Shown: piece by piece, positions 24,805-34,761 of the stretch
Layout of the letters: each line of letters starts with the position of its first letter
Position numbering within the stretch: position 1 is the stretch's first letter
NCBI GenBank assembly: GCA_037039685.1
Contig: JAWNGF010000002.1
Span: 4,650,001-4,714,000 of the forward strand
Source of the DNA: Ceratobasidium sp. AG-K
Lineage: Eukaryota; Basidiomycota; Agaricomycetes; Cantharellales; Ceratobasidiaceae
DNA: 64,000 nt
Direction: 5' to 3'
Made by a program: the position numbers and the translations under genes
Notes under the pieces: model-generated
Told to the model about the DNA's origin: nothing
The model's input: the letters and a program-made list of their open reading frames with translations, nothing else
Databases searched by the model: none

Positions 24805-25828
24805 GTTGCAAAAATAGGGGTGAGCAATTTCTCGTCGATTTGGTGGGCTCTTTTCCTAACTCCGATTCAGAGCGGAGTGTCTTCTCGCACAGTGCTCGCA
24901 ATGTATGCGTATTCGCCAATAACGTTATTGATACCGAGTCGAACATTGTCTCTCGCGTGAATATTTATTTTCGTTGCCGCCAAGCCTATCCCTTCCTCGG
25001 ACAACAGATGGGACCTCGCAGTGGTGAGCGAATCGTGCGCTATCACTCATTCCCTTTAGGCACAGGCTGCCCCGATCGTATCACACACTAGTCCACCAGT
25101 GTCCCCATCAGGTCCAAAATTCAACATCATGAACCCATTTGATCGCCGCCCGGACAATCACACCGCCAATCACTTGTGGGACAACCGAGGCCGTCCCGCC
25201 TGGGCTGTCACGCTCCTGATTCGTCATTTGAAGAATTCTGCGCCTCGGATACGCGGTGATTGAGTGTGAAATGTCTACACTCTGCCTTCTCCCCGTTTCC
25301 GGGATGCGTACACAAGCTGAATCGGGGACCCTTTGTTTGCCATCAACGCATTGGCTCTATTTGCCTCGTGCCTTTGCTTCGGGGCGCCTTATCCACATCG
25401 AGCAGAGTCTTACCCAAACACAGTTTACAAACCGTGTCAGTCGGCGGTACTAACCCCCCCATTCTATCCTTTGCCGGAATACCTCGAACGTGCATATTAT
25501 ACATATGGATAAATTGAGGAGCAAGGCGAGTCTATTCGCGGCCGCGTATATCAATTCTAACCATCAGAATTCGCCAGCCAGTCGACACGAACCCTGGGAT
25601 CCTCGCGTCCCAGCGGCTTCGGGCTTGGTCTTCTTCTCAACCCACAGATGTTGCCGACGGCGTAGACCAGTACATAAGGCTGATTATTCGTACTACGATC
25701 CCCCTGGTGCTCTTTGATCCTGGTTACTGCCCTGCCTACCAACCCTGCATCGGAAACGCCGAGGGGCGACTGTATCCCTCGTACGTGCGCGTATTTAACC
25801 GCTGCTGAAGTTGGTTGGTGCAACCACG
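24805..25828. other. About 1 kb without a supported gene
   Basis: Between RRP4 and the next coding start. A short open frame near 25129-25263 (starting MNPFDRRPDNHTANH) is the only candidate with an ATG, but it has no domain, no splice continuation and no support. The frames around 25490-25890 on both strands look like shadows. It may hold RRP4 3' UTR and promoter sequence. Confidence 0.5.
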
Positions 25829-26664
25829 ATGATTGTTGAGGCACTCCTTTGGGCTGCTGTTGTGTCCATGGTGGACGCCTTGCCATCGACCGAGGTGGTT
25901 GATAAGCGGGCGGAGACTATATGCGAGGTACGTTGACAATGGTCGGATTTGTACGCTGGCTAAACTTTGCCCGTGCTCGTAGACTGAAGGCGGTGATTGG
26001 TCTTGCTTATCCTCTCGGTTGGGAAATACTACCCCGTATGTGTCGAAATGTCTGTCGGTCATTATTTGCATTGAAATGATTGTCTTTGATCAGAACTGAA
26101 CGCGTCGCCCCTGGCTTCATTATGTTCGCCCGATCCCTCATCGCACGCCAGGACGATACGGAGAGTTCGCCTCATGGACCTGCACTTGGGACGATTCTAG
26201 GCGCAGTGTTTGGAGCAGTTGGCGGTCTAGCCATTGCCGGGGCGATATTCTATGCGTGAGTCTCACATGTTTCCCCCGTAAACATAACCGCTTAATTCGA
26301 CTACAGATGGTGGTCGATTCGACGTGTCCGTCAACAACATGCAAGCCGCAATCCCGGAGGGTCGTCCTCGTTTGGCCCAGGGGTGCAGTCGAGCAGACAC
26401 CAACACTCGTCTGGGGACTCGAGTTCAGCGGGTCGGAGCAGGAAGAGCAAAACATACAAAGGAGGGTCCAAGTGGCAGGATCCATGGCTGGCGCCGGCAC
26501 CCAAGCCATCGCGAACGGTGCCGGTGAAGCTGGATGTGGTGGTTGGACCGGCGAGAGACGGAGCTTCGAAACAGGACGTGCAGGATGACCGTGGCTCAGA
26601 TACGAGTGCTGTGCCTCTCAAGGTGATATATACCAACGACGAAAGCAGTGTGCGCACGACATAG
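25829..26664 (+). CDS. Orphan single-pass membrane protein with signal peptide
   Basis: Not recognised. The ATG at 25829 starts a signal peptide (MIVEALLWAAVVSMVDALPS). The short ectodomain carries two Cys, in ETICE and DWSCLSSRLGN. A Gly/Ala-rich transmembrane helix, GTILGAVFGAVGGLAIAGAI, is followed by FYAWWSIRRVRQQHA, a basic stop-transfer stretch, so type I topology is predicted. The cytosolic tail is Ser/Gly/Lys-rich and disordered, with KTYKGGSKWQDPW and a short end VIYTNDESSVRTT before TAG 26662-26664. Three introns (about 25929-25981, 26037-26098 and 26256-26307) splice in frame, which supports a real gene. The architecture resembles fungal cell-surface sensor-like proteins and matches the protein at 61636-62593 in plan, but no WSC or Mid2 domain can be claimed. 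Confidence 0.75.
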
Positions 26665-26775
26665 ACTTTGTACAAATGTATTTTTATGATGCATGGTTGG
26701 AAATGGGATGAGTCAGCACAGGAACACAGCCGTTGATAACTGGTTTGCACCACACCTCGACTCCCGTAATCCTCG

Positions 26776-28344
26776 ATGGCTGCACTGACTGGTGGTCGTT
26801 TACGAGCTGGATCCTCCGCGAGACACCCCGGGTGGGTGATGGACAACAAGACTGAGTTTCTTCCGTCGCCTGCCAACATGTCTCAACGCCATTCGCTGTT
26901 TTCGTCGGCGGCAACCAGCCTGGGCCAACTCAAGCCCAATACGTCGCTGACAGCCCCGTCCATGTCGACGCTGCGGTTTGTAGGGCTGTGCTCGTTGTGG
27001 TACCTGACGTCGGCGCTGTCGTCCAACACCGGAAAGTCGATCATGATGCAGTTCCGGTACCCCGTCACCCTCACCTTCGTCCAGTTTGCATTCGTGTCTG
27101 GCTACTGCTTCATCTTCATGCACCCCCGCTTCGGCATGAGCACCCTGCGCTCTCCAACCCGCGCCATCATCCGTAGCACACTGCCCATGGCGGCCTTCCA
27201 GGTCGGCGGCCATATCTTTTCCAGCATGGCCATTAGCCGTGTTCCTGTCAGCACAGTACACACCATCAAGGTACGTCCTTGTCACTTTTCTGAACATCAG
27301 CTGACAGGTCGATCAGGCACTCTCCCCTCTCTTTACCGTGGCTGCATACCGCCTGCTCTTTGGCGTCAGCTACTCGTTCCGCACATATGTGTCGCTCCTT
27401 CCCCTGACCATCGGCGTCATGCTGGCCTGCACGTTCGACGTTGCGGGCTCCAATCTGTTTGGCCTGCTCTGTGCATTCGGCTCGGCCCTCGTCTTTGTGT
27501 CGTCCAACATCTTTTTCAAGAAGATTATGCCCTCCAACGGCGCTTCCACCGCACACAAGCTCGACAAGCTCAATCTGCTCTTTTATTCGTCCGGCCTCGC
27601 CTTTCTTCTCATGGTTCCCATCTGGATGTACTATGACGCCGGGTACCTCTGGTCCCACTGGCACGACGACTCGCTCGTCAAGCCCGCGGATCCAACCAAG
27701 GCCCCCGCCCACGGTGTTCTGTACTACTTTTTCCTCAACGGAAGCGTCCACTGGGCCCAAAACATTATCGCCTTCGCCATCCTTGCCTCGACCTCGCCCG
27801 TCACCTACTCGATCGCCTCGCTCATCAAGCGCGTCGCCGTCATTTGCATTGCGATCGTCTGGTTTGCACAAAGCGTTCACCCCGTACAGGGACTCGGAAT
27901 CATGCTTACGTTCGTTGGGTTGTGGATGTACAACCAGGCCAAGTCGGATGTCGAGCGTGGAGAGAGCAAGGCACGCAGGGTCGAGGCGGGCCGCCAAATG
28001 CAGCTGCCGACGACCAAGGCGGAGCTCATCACGCCCCACGGGAGCCCGCGACCGGACCACACCCAACTGTACACCAACAATGTCGAGCTACATCAGTACC
28101 AGGCTCCCCCAGCTCGCTCCCATCCGCCAATGCGTCAGACGAACGGCATGTCGATCAACATCCCCGGAATGAATGGCCACGCGGTCGGCAAGACGACCAT
28201 CTCGCCCACAGGGTCGTACCCTTCCCTCCTGCTTCGCTTGACTCGCCACCTCATTCGGCTGGCCCTCGTCTAAAAAATCGCCGCGGCACCCACGACGAAC
28301 ACGCCCACGGACCGACCTTGGGAGAGCCGTCAAAGCACCCCTAG
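26776..28344 (+). CDS. SLY41-type triose-phosphate/nucleotide-sugar transporter family protein
   Basis: Drug/metabolite transporter superfamily (TPT) protein of the ER-Golgi Sly41 type, with about ten expected helices. The ATG is at 26776; the membrane domain starts LRFVGLCSLWYLTSALSS and NTGKSIMMQFRYPVTLTFVQ. Typical features include VPVSTVHTIKALSPLFTVAA across one intron (about 27270-27317), SSNIFFKKIMP with KLDKLNLLFYSSGLAFLLM, and HWAQNIIAFAILASTSPVTY plus SIASLIKRVAVI. The tail is hydrophilic. The uninterrupted frame ends LLLRLTRHLIRLALV at 28273. One extra C at 28224-28226 would instead give SPPASLDSPPHSAGPRL and end at TAG 28342-28344; this looks more like a native tail. The transported substrate is not evident. 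Confidence 0.9.
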
Positions 28345-28635
28345 CCTCAATTTTAGAAAAAAAAAGGACACTGAACCATTTGTTTTTGTGCGATAGACTG
28401 TGACTCGGAGTATGCTGAGCATGTATCTCTCTGCCTGTCACGCTTGCATGTAGACTTAGCACCTTTGTCTTGTTTGATACCGATACGCATACTGTTGACT
28501 ATATTACAGGTTGTTTATATATTTGTTTGTTCGCGATTTATTTGCTTCCGCGCCAAGGTATAAATTGATCCCGCCCCGCCCCGACGCGACACTGCTCTTG
28601 ACCACGTCAACTCGAGCTTGTTCACCCGGGATTTC

Positions 28636-30136
28636 ATGGTCGAGCACCTGGAAGATCGCATCATGAACGCCCTCAACCTCGTCATCCCTGCAGTTGTCTC
28701 GAGTCCCGCCCGTCCTCCTCCAGCACCCGTACGTCGCACATATGGTAGGAAGCGGATTCTTGACCCAGATTTGCTCGACATACGCGATATCAATATGCCA
28801 CTGAAGAAAACCAGTAAGTCCGAGCGTGTTTGGTGCGCATACATTCGTGTTTAGAGCTGAGACATCGAATAGGGACACACGCAACCCCCGACCTCGACGC
28901 GAAACCTCAACCTATCCACACCACCCTCGTTGCTCTACCCACCAATAATCCCAAAAGCACTGGCTTATCACCTCCTGGACTTATCCTTGCCCCCACCTCA
29001 TCGCCTATCAAGCACACGCCACGCTGGACACGAAACGATCAAGACCAGAACGCGCTGGACTCTCCCTTTTTGGAACCTCGCAGACCATTAGCACGCCCTG
29101 GCCTCACGCGACACGCATCATCAAGAAACCTAAATCGACCATCTACTCGCGTCACCTCTCGCACTCGATCTCCAAGAAACGTGGCGACCCAACCAAGGAC
29201 GAGCTACGCCGCAAGACATCTGAAGCAACGACCACCGTGTCCGTCTTGGGAGATCATTCGTGGCTGGCTCCTGCCCCGCCTCGCACACTTGGTGCCGGTC
29301 GATATGTATCCACTGGAGAGGCCGAGTTTTCGTTTAACCCTCCTGCAGAGTCGACGATGGCTGTGGTGCGTACGCCACGGAGTCAGATTGGACACGGAAT
29401 CAACCCTGGGACGTGACGCCCCGCGCTAATCCTGTGGACATGCAGCCTCGTCGCAAGCGGCACGATAGCATCTTGTCGACAGACTCTGAAGACGAAGGGC
29501 CTACGTTGAGCGTAACCACGATCATGCCTCTCATTCCGGGCCCCCTCTCAAGCCCAAACGCAAATCGCGCTCATTCCATCAGTTGGACCTCGACGACCCG
29601 GACGCGACGCCCCGAGCGCCTTCACTGCTCGAGCAGCTTCGTCAGCCTCGCCCGAGGTCGAGTTCCGTGACCATACGCCGTCTCAGTGTCGAACGGGCTG
29701 ACGAGGGGGTAGATGGAGATGACGAGATGGATGAGAAACAGGCGCCCCGGCACGACTCGGCAGTCCGGGAATTGACGGATGCATGTGCTTCAATGGGCAA
29801 GTCCGTATTCCCCATTGGGGGCTACAATTAACATATTTGGTTATAGGCCTGGCCGAACCTTCGAGTCCTTCAGACCGTCACTCAAAACCTCATACCAAAC
29901 GCACCGGCTCGAAACCCGCCAAGCCGATGTCGCCGATGGTCACTCGCCGAGTAAAGCGCCCAACTAAACCCTACCAGCTATCGCCTCGCACAGTGTATCG
30001 CCTGTCCCAGCGACCCCGGGTGGACATGCGCATTGAAGCCCATCCACTCAGCCCAAACGAGGACAGCGACATGTTTGCAACCTATGATTTCGACAAGGGC
30101 GTGCGGGGCTTCAAAGATGACCCTAATGACGTTTAA
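28636..30136 (+). CDS. Orphan disordered basic protein, several apparent frame breaks
   Basis: No family recognised. The start at 28636 (MVEHLEDRIMNALNLV) leads to RRTYGRKRILDPDLLDIRD, a typical GT-AG intron, then a long Pro/Ser/Thr/Arg-rich region. Protein-like composition jumps frame at about 29116 (TRHA to IIKKPKSTIYSRHLS), at 29404-29406 (GHGIN to PWDVTPRANPVDMQ) and at about 29536 (MPLIPG to PLKPKRKSRSFHQLDLDD); each would be repaired by one C in a C run. An acidic stretch, SILSTDSEDEGP, separates basic blocks. The last intron (29797-29846) uses a GC donor and joins ACASMG to LAEPSSPSDRH. The C-terminus ends KGVRGFKDDPNDV at TAA 30134-30136. It may be a nuclear or chromatin protein from its basic, disordered make-up, but this is inference. 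It could also be a decaying gene. Confidence 0.6.
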
Positions 30137-30343
30137 TCTGGGGCTTAATCAATAGGGTTCATTGTACGGGTGGAGTGTACGAGTAGCGTATCGGAATGTA
30201 TTCCTAGCCAACTTAAAGTGCCACCGTGCTTGTACTTGTGCTGTTTTGTTATGCCCCGCAAATTGGAAGTGCCGACGGGATATGGACCCTGAGCGACCTT
30301 TTGAACTTGACCGCCACCCCTCCCCCTCACCTTGCACCTTGTC

Positions 30344-32773
30344 ATGACGACCGCGGCACCTGCACTTCCGCCCAAGAATCTAACCGAAATAAATCCACCA
30401 GAGCTGGACGACACGTACCAAGACATAGACAGCGAGGAGTTTAGTGACCTTTCAGACTTGGACGACGGAGGGGATGATGAACAGGATACACCGAGTCCGG
30501 CGCTTGTTCGGTTGAATGAGCAAGGTGGGCGAGCTGTCATCCTCTATACTATGAGCGATATTTTGACCTGTTTTTTGTAGTTCGCACTATGTTTTCAGAC
30601 GAGGATGTCGACGACATGTATTCGTACTTGAGGGAAGCTGGTGTGTGCCATTTTTGGATTTGGAGATGTAGCTCTGAATTGTGAATTTTAGGCATGTTTG
30701 CGTGGATCGATCGCTATGTTACAGAGCGCGAGACGCCTATTCTATCCCTCCTTGGAGTTTTAGATTCACCAATCGTAAGTTGTACAGCTCTGGGTACCTC
30801 AAGTTTAAACTGATCCGCCTCCATAGCCGCTGAATGCGCAAGGCGAACCATCTTCGGATCCTTCCTTGCTTCACAGATTGCTCAAAGTTACCCTGACACG
30901 AATGTGGGTGGCGGTCACTTTGGCCCAAACAGGACTGACTCGACCTAATATAGTCTCCGTCGTCGTTCCAAACTCGAAAATGTCAACACTCCGGATGATG
31001 TGGTTGCGTTGATCAAACGTAGCAAGAATATTGTCGTCTTGACTGGAGCCGGGATTTCAGTCTCTTGTGGTATACGTGAGTGATCTCTTCTTCTGAAGCT
31101 GTTCCGTATGGCTACACGTAGACACGCTAGCCGACTTCCGTTCGTCGTCTGGTATCTATGCTCAGATAAACGAGAGCAATAACTATGAGCTGGAAGATCC
31201 TCAGCAAATGTGAGAGTATTGCAGTTTCACGCATATGCATATACTCATCTTATTCGATAGGTTCGATATCGGCTACTTTCGCGAAAAACCATCCGTTTTC
31301 TAGTATGTTCGCTCGATTTTCCGACGAGAAATCCACTGACAGCTAGTTTGGAAGTTCCTTTGCCAGGTAAATGCGTTGCTTCTTGATACCCGGATGAGCG
31401 CTCATCAATCAATTAGTCAGATATACCCATCCAACTTTATACCGTCCCCATGCCATCGATTTATCAAGCTTCTCGAAACTAAAAATAAGGCATGCGTACA
31501 CCATAACCGTTTTTTATGGTCTAACTTTGCATGTAATAGCTATTACGAAACTATACTCAGGTAAGCACATCTAGAGTATTCCCGCCGATCCCTTCCTAAA
31601 TGTTTATCTCGTACACAGAACATAGACACGCTCGAGACTGAAGTTGGGGTGACCCGAGTCCTACAGTGTCATGGATCCTTCGCCACTGCAACCTGCATTG
31701 AATGCAAGGCTAAAGTCAAAGGAGCGGAACTAAAAGAAGATATTTTCGCCCAGAAGATACCTCTTTGCAAGGTTTGCAATAAACCGACCCCTCCCAAAGT
31801 TACTGCCAAGTCAAAGAAGAAGAAGGATGTTTGGAATCCTCGACAGAAGGATGCGGACGACGATCTGGACATTCCCACCCCCCCTCTGCCAAAGGGAATC
31901 ATGAAGGTAAACACCCTGAGAATGTTGTCCGCTCTCATTAAATCCAGTTTCTAGCCGGATATCGTGTTCTTTGGCGAGCCACTTAATGATGAATTCGACC
32001 ACTGCCTGTTGAAGGACCGGGGGACAATTGATTTACTGCTCGTGATTGGGACGTCTCTGAAGGTAAACACGCGCCATGTTAATCTGTCGACACATCTCAC
32101 TCGCTGGCCTACTATAGGTTGCACCGGTATCCGAAATTCTCAGTAAGCTCCCCAATCCTTGCGTCATATCTATTCACTCACTATTTCTAGCGCATATACC
32201 GCACTCTGTGCCTCAGGTGCGACCCCTATTCTTCTAAAACCATCAATCTAACTTCCTAACAAGGTGCTCATCAATAAAACTCCGGTTACGCATGTGAATC
32301 CGGATGTCAGTATATCAGTTGCAAGTGTGTTTCCTTCCCTGACTAGTCCTTCTACGATAGGTTGTGCTCCTTGGAGACGCTGATCGGGTGATCGAATATT
32401 TGTGTGACAAGCTCTCGTGGACGCTCCCTGGTGTTGGTGGTCAGTCGAGCAAAACTAAAACACCCTCAAGACCTCCCGGGGACCCAGTGACACCTGTCAA
32501 AGCCTGTAATCACGAGTGGGTGCAGAGTTCCTACCACACTGCAAGTATATGCTTACACTTTGTAGCCACGTCTGGATGTTTCCTGGCGGGGAAGGCGGAA
32601 ATTGGGCTTTGCTGGAACCTCTTCCTGCGTTCAAACCGCCTTCTGGTGTCGACCTTTCACGAGCGAACAGCTCGACATCATCCATACGGAAGCGTTTGTC
32701 CAACGAGAGCCTGCGCCCCGCTCTGGAGAGGAAAGACAGCGATAGAAACAATAAGAAATCTAGACTTGTCTAG
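30344..32773 (+). CDS. Sir2-family NAD+-dependent protein deacetylase (HST1/SIR2 type)
   Basis: A class I sirtuin that deacetylates histones using NAD+. The ATG at 30344 opens an acidic N-terminus ([20 protein letters not shown]). Catalytic-core motifs in order are [29 protein letters not shown], the active-site His in [11 protein letters not shown], zinc-ligand pairs CIEC and [40 protein letters not shown] and [34 protein letters not shown] insertion sits between the zinc module and PDIVFFGE, a possible nuclear localisation signal. The tail is Ser-rich and ends KKSRLV at TAG 32771-32773. Many short introns splice in frame, including the one splitting CGI|PDFRS. It converges on the KAT14-like gene, with 32 bp between stop codons. 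Confidence 0.93.
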
Positions 32774-32805
32774 GTACCATTTATGAATGTTGATTTGTAT
32801 TTTTA

Positions 32806-34343
32806 TTATCTCCTATACCTCAACCTTAATGCATTTTTACATAGTTTACTCTGGTCGTCCAAGTAGTCATCATAAAATCCCACAACGAATTCCTCGGCTT
32901 TGAAACCAAATCGGTTGTACAGGAGCTGATCACTGGTCAGGATGAGTTCCCTATTTCTTGCAAATGCGTGCTTACCATGGCCGAGTTCGTTGCCGAAACA
33001 TGGAGCGTTATATCGTGGTTTGGGTTGGCTTTGATCAAGTGATAGAGCATGAACCTGTTCAGCCATGTCCATGGGTTCGGGATCTCACGAGCGACCTCTC
33101 CCTGACTCACGTTGCTATTCCGGAATGGTCCCATCCTGCTCGCACAGCAATATACGTTACATAGGGATCCATGGTTTCGCTAAGGAACGCACATCCAACA
33201 ACAAGCTTCTTGTATGATGCTATGACGCTGCACTGCTCTGACTCCCATTTTACAGAATCGGATACTAGGTCCGAGTCGGTCAAGTTCATCGTTTAAAGCA
33301 CTGGAATACATACCATCAATATCTGGCCAAAATGTTCGTGCAAGCAGGTCGTGAACTTGGGGGAGATGCTGCGCATATATAGGTGTATATGTGATCGGCG
33401 CCCAGTTGTACGGCTCGTCGGTGCAATCTTTGGGGCTGTAAACGAGTTAAGTCAAGCCGACACTGTATTGAATAAGGAGATGCTGACTGGAAAATGCGAT
33501 GATGGTCCATGATATCGGCCATTAACTCCATCCAGGGAGACATGGTCTCCCAGTCCTGAAAGATGACCGTAGCGGGCGGGGCATATTGTCCGTAAAGGCG
33601 AGAGGCAAAAGAACTCTCAAACGGCGTAGTTTTAATCGAGTATAATGCATTGAGGACTTCCTCGGGGGCGGGTTGGGGCTCGGCCGTCGTTTCTAGCGGA
33701 ATCACAGCGGGGCTTTGGTCTGCTGAGGGCCCAGGTTTATGCTTCAAACCGCCCTATTAAAGAAAATTTCTTTAGATAGGTTGTTACCAGTGGACCATCA
33801 AACGTACGCGCTGTTCCAACCGGCGGAGTAAAATATTCTCGGGAGTGGTCGAGCTCTTGGACTGGTGTTTGTAAATCAGGTCCTCCAGCAGTTGGTCTCC
33901 TTCAATTTGGGACAATGGTCGAATTAGGTGCCCCTACTCGTGAATAAGTTTAAATGTCTGACAAAAAATTGACAAACTTACATGCTCATTCCTGACAACC
34001 AGCCCGGCCTCGACCCGACGTCGACCTTCTGACAGTTCGCCCATCAATGGAGAAGCGACAGATTCGAAACCAGTATATTCGGTGTCGTTCGATTGTCCCT
34101 CTAGGACGGAAGACTTTGTGCACTTTGTAAAAATGAAGATGCTTGCCTCAACGGAAGGTCTTCGGCATTGGTCTCTTCGGACACCACTGGGCTTGGAGAA
34201 TACGTATATTCCCGTTTTACTCGTTTGGATTTGCGGCGAGTAGTCTTCTAAAATCCGACAATGTTTAGTGTAGTGCAAAATCGAACCAGTCTGTGGAAAA
34301 TAGTCACTGTTGTTTCCTGCCACTCGTCGCCGTCTTGCTCCAT
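32806..34343 (-). CDS. KAT14/CSRP2BP (ATAC2)-like GNAT acetyltransferase
   Basis: GCN5-related N-acetyltransferase whose C-terminal domain matches the KAT14 (ATAC2) type. The start at 34341-34343 gives MEQDGDEWQETT; an intron then joins KTTRRKSKRVKREYTYSPS, a likely nuclear signal. The middle has HLIRPLSQIEGDQLLEDLIY and FASRLYGQYAPPATVIFQDW. The GNAT region reads LARTFWPDIDV, SYKKLVVGCAFLSE, YVTYIAVRAGWDHSGIAT, MLYHLIKANPNHDITLHVSA, TNSAMLLYNRFGFKAEEF and GFYDDYLD, ending ALRLRYRR at TAA 32806-32808. The acetyl-CoA loop lies in RAGWDHSGIA. The junction near 34110-34170 is unresolved (another possible one-base break or a GC-donor intron). The family assignment rests on the C-terminal domain only. 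Confidence 0.8.
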
Positions 34344-34761
34344 TTTACGTTCAGTCAAATCCTGTATTGAAAAGCCTATTTCAATGTGCTATAGCTTCAC
34401 ATTTATGGGCAAGCAGAAAGAACCTCAACGAAAGGAGAAAGAGAGCACAAGCAAGAGTCACGGAGATATGGTTGTTGTAATCGCAAGACCAATCTCTAAC
34501 AGATCACCACAAATACTCATTCATCTCACACATAGCTAGCATCCAGTCAATTAGAACCGCACCCTACAACAACTTACTCGATACAAGAACATGCAACAGT
34601 TCACAGTCAAGAAGGGAAAAAGAGAGTCAAAATGCAAAATGCATGTATACCAAAGCCAGGATCCAAAAGCACCATACGGAAAGGCATACAGTACGGATAG
34701 ATAGAACAAAATAAATGGCATAATATGGGCCGCTTCACTGCACATAATCGGTAACTCGGCT
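34344..34761. other. Intergenic region
   Basis: 418 bp between the KAT14-like 5' end and the forkhead 3' end, both minus-strand. No gene recognised; the short frames here are unsupported. Confidence 0.6.

Noticed and set aside
27266..28066. 266-codon open frame on the minus strand opposite the transporter
   Set aside because: It is antisense to well-conserved transmembrane coding sequence. Its Gly/Asp/Glu/Arg-rich composition is what the complement of that codon usage gives, and no domain is visible.
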